Below are positions 5,637 through 6,297 of a stretch of 6,297 bases of DNA, piece after piece (position 1 is the first letter of the stretch; every line of letters starts with the position of its first letter). A program made the position numbers and the translations under genes. A model generated the notes under the pieces. The model did no database searches, had not been told where the DNA came from, and saw only the letters and a program-made list of their open reading frames with translations. Source of the stretch: CAZJGF01 sp964545665. Its GTDB lineage: Bacteria > Chloroflexota > Dehalococcoidia > GIF9 > AB-539-J10. The stretch spans positions 1 through 6,297 of the forward strand of contig CAZJGF010000091.1 of NCBI GenBank assembly GCA_964545665.1. The letters are read 5' to 3'.

Positions 5637-6203
5637 CTATTCAGTCTTAAACACTTTTTGCTGAGCGCCAAATCCGAAAGGAGGTGATGCAACATTACCA
5701 GCTTTCACATTCAAAGCAATTTCTCGGAATTCTTCTTTACTTAGCGAACGCTTGAGGTCATATGACCGCTGTTTGACTTGTTTCAAAATCTCTCCCATTT
5801 CCTCATTGGCAAGCTCAATACCTAGCTTGTCTGCCCATATAGCGACGGGGTCTAGCCCGCTTTTCTTACCCATCACTATCCTCGTTTCTCTATGACCTAC
5901 AAATTTGGGGAGAATAAGTATTCTCTCTGCAGAGTAGCACCCATGACTATTCTTACACTAACTAACGACCATACCGGATTCAATGTCATTAATTTCATAC
6001 CCTACAAAAGGACGGTTTGGTGCTTTGCCAGCCAGATCATCCACCAACTTGGAGATCTCTGTAAGCTTATCGTACTTAATACCTGCATTAATACCATATT
6101 CGCAATGGAAATAGTCACAAATTCCCTTTTTGTTTCCAGGGTAAACCGCTACAAACACTAACGAGCCCAACTCTCTAGCTTCATCTTCAAAACCCATAAA
6201 CAA
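5637..6203 (-). pseudogene. Truncated, amber-interrupted HMGL-family aldolase
   Basis: Two open stretches in one frame are separated by a TAG at 5958-5960. Before it stands EYGINAGIKYDKLTEISKLV, then APNRPFVGYEINDIESG; after it ILPKFVGHRETRIVMGKKSG, then LDPVAIWADKLGIELANEE and SKEEFREIALNV. That order (YGIxxGIKYDKL, PxVG, ESG, PxFVG, GKKSG, post-barrel helices) is the C-terminal half of the HMGL-like group, which includes 2-isopropylmalate and homocitrate synthases that condense acetyl-CoA with a 2-oxo acid. The N-terminal 200 residues or so, with the metal-binding and catalytic residues, are missing: in the same frame upstream there are stops at 6213-6215 and 6249-6251. An AAGGAAGG stands 9 bases before an ATG at 6195-6197, so a short product could be made, but it would lack the active site. 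The first 35 residues (MFMGFEDEARELGSLVFVAV onward) fit the family poorly. Stop is TAG. Confidence 0.75.
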
Positions 6204-6248
6204 CAGCCTTCCTTACTCTCGCTCTCCAAATCCACTGGCTGAGCTAAT

Positions 6249-6296
6249 TCATTTGCTCAAAGCCCCGCCTAATTCACGGGCTAGCTCTTTCAAGAA
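6249..6296 (-). CDS. C-terminal end of a gene entering from the right edge (tentative)
   Basis: Read from the window edge, the minus strand gives FLKELARELGGALSK and then TGA. It looks like an amphipathic helix at a protein's end, but 15 codons are too few to identify a family. It is in the same frame as the HMGL remnant, so it might instead be part of that decayed gene, separated by further stop codons. Confidence 0.2.
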   Translation of the reverse strand, partial: FLKELARELGGALSK

Positions 6297-6297
6297 A

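Noticed and set aside
5191..5960. Pyrrolysine-type recoding of the TAG codons at about 5191 and at 5958
   Set aside because: TAG also ends the isomerase-like gene and the HMGL remnant as a normal stop, no pyl gene is in the window, and the affected frames show other signs of decay.
6213..6248. GFGERE in the frame upstream of the HMGL remnant, resembling the family's GxGERAGN motif
   Set aside because: The spacing to the downstream YGI motif is some 25 residues too long and a stop follows at once; the match is too short to count.

Overview
This 6.3 kb window looks like ordinary, somewhat decayed bacterial chromosome of moderate GC (roughly 45-50% by eye). The mix of genes would fit a Chloroflexota (Dehalococcoidia-like) or similar anaerobic lineage: a minimal zincin peptidase, an MCT/OFA-type MFS carrier, a muconolactone-isomerase-like small protein, a DsrE-family protein and an HMGL-family aldolase remnant, with frequent TTG/GTG starts. 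The taxonomic guess is weak inference; there is no rRNA or marker gene to confirm it. I found no tRNA, rRNA, CRISPR array or intact transposase.

Layout. The only convincing + strand gene is a short HExxHxxGxxD metallopeptidase (186-560). Everything else reads on the - strand. From the right edge in the direction of transcription these are: a broken HMGL-like (isopropylmalate/homocitrate synthase family) gene (5637-6203) with an in-frame amber codon; a DsrE-family protein (5254-5592) whose only sensible start is an ATA codon behind a GGAGG Shine-Dalgarno; a short second copy of the HMGL tail (5145-5239) running into a doubtful 78-residue ORF; a zinc-ribbon membrane protein (4411-4827); a class I SAM methyltransferase (3583-4185); a muconolactone-isomerase-like protein (2771-3100) with a promoter whose -10 box is overlapped by a palindrome; and a 12-helix MFS transporter (1014-2333). 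Downstream of the MFS gene, 662-1032 holds two short open frames that may be one frame-broken gene.

The long gaps (561-1013, 2334-2770, 3101-3582, 4186-4410) hold little. Two of them carry copies of a 36-base imperfect repeat (655-690 and 2464-2499) that resembles an IS3-type element end. Genes are mostly separated by 80-480 bases, so apart from the HMGL/DsrE pair there is no clear operon, and no shared pathway can be argued. The most interesting points are the ATA start of the DsrE gene, the amber-interrupted HMGL remnant with a second tail copy beyond the DsrE gene, and the promoter-palindrome in front of the isomerase-like gene.
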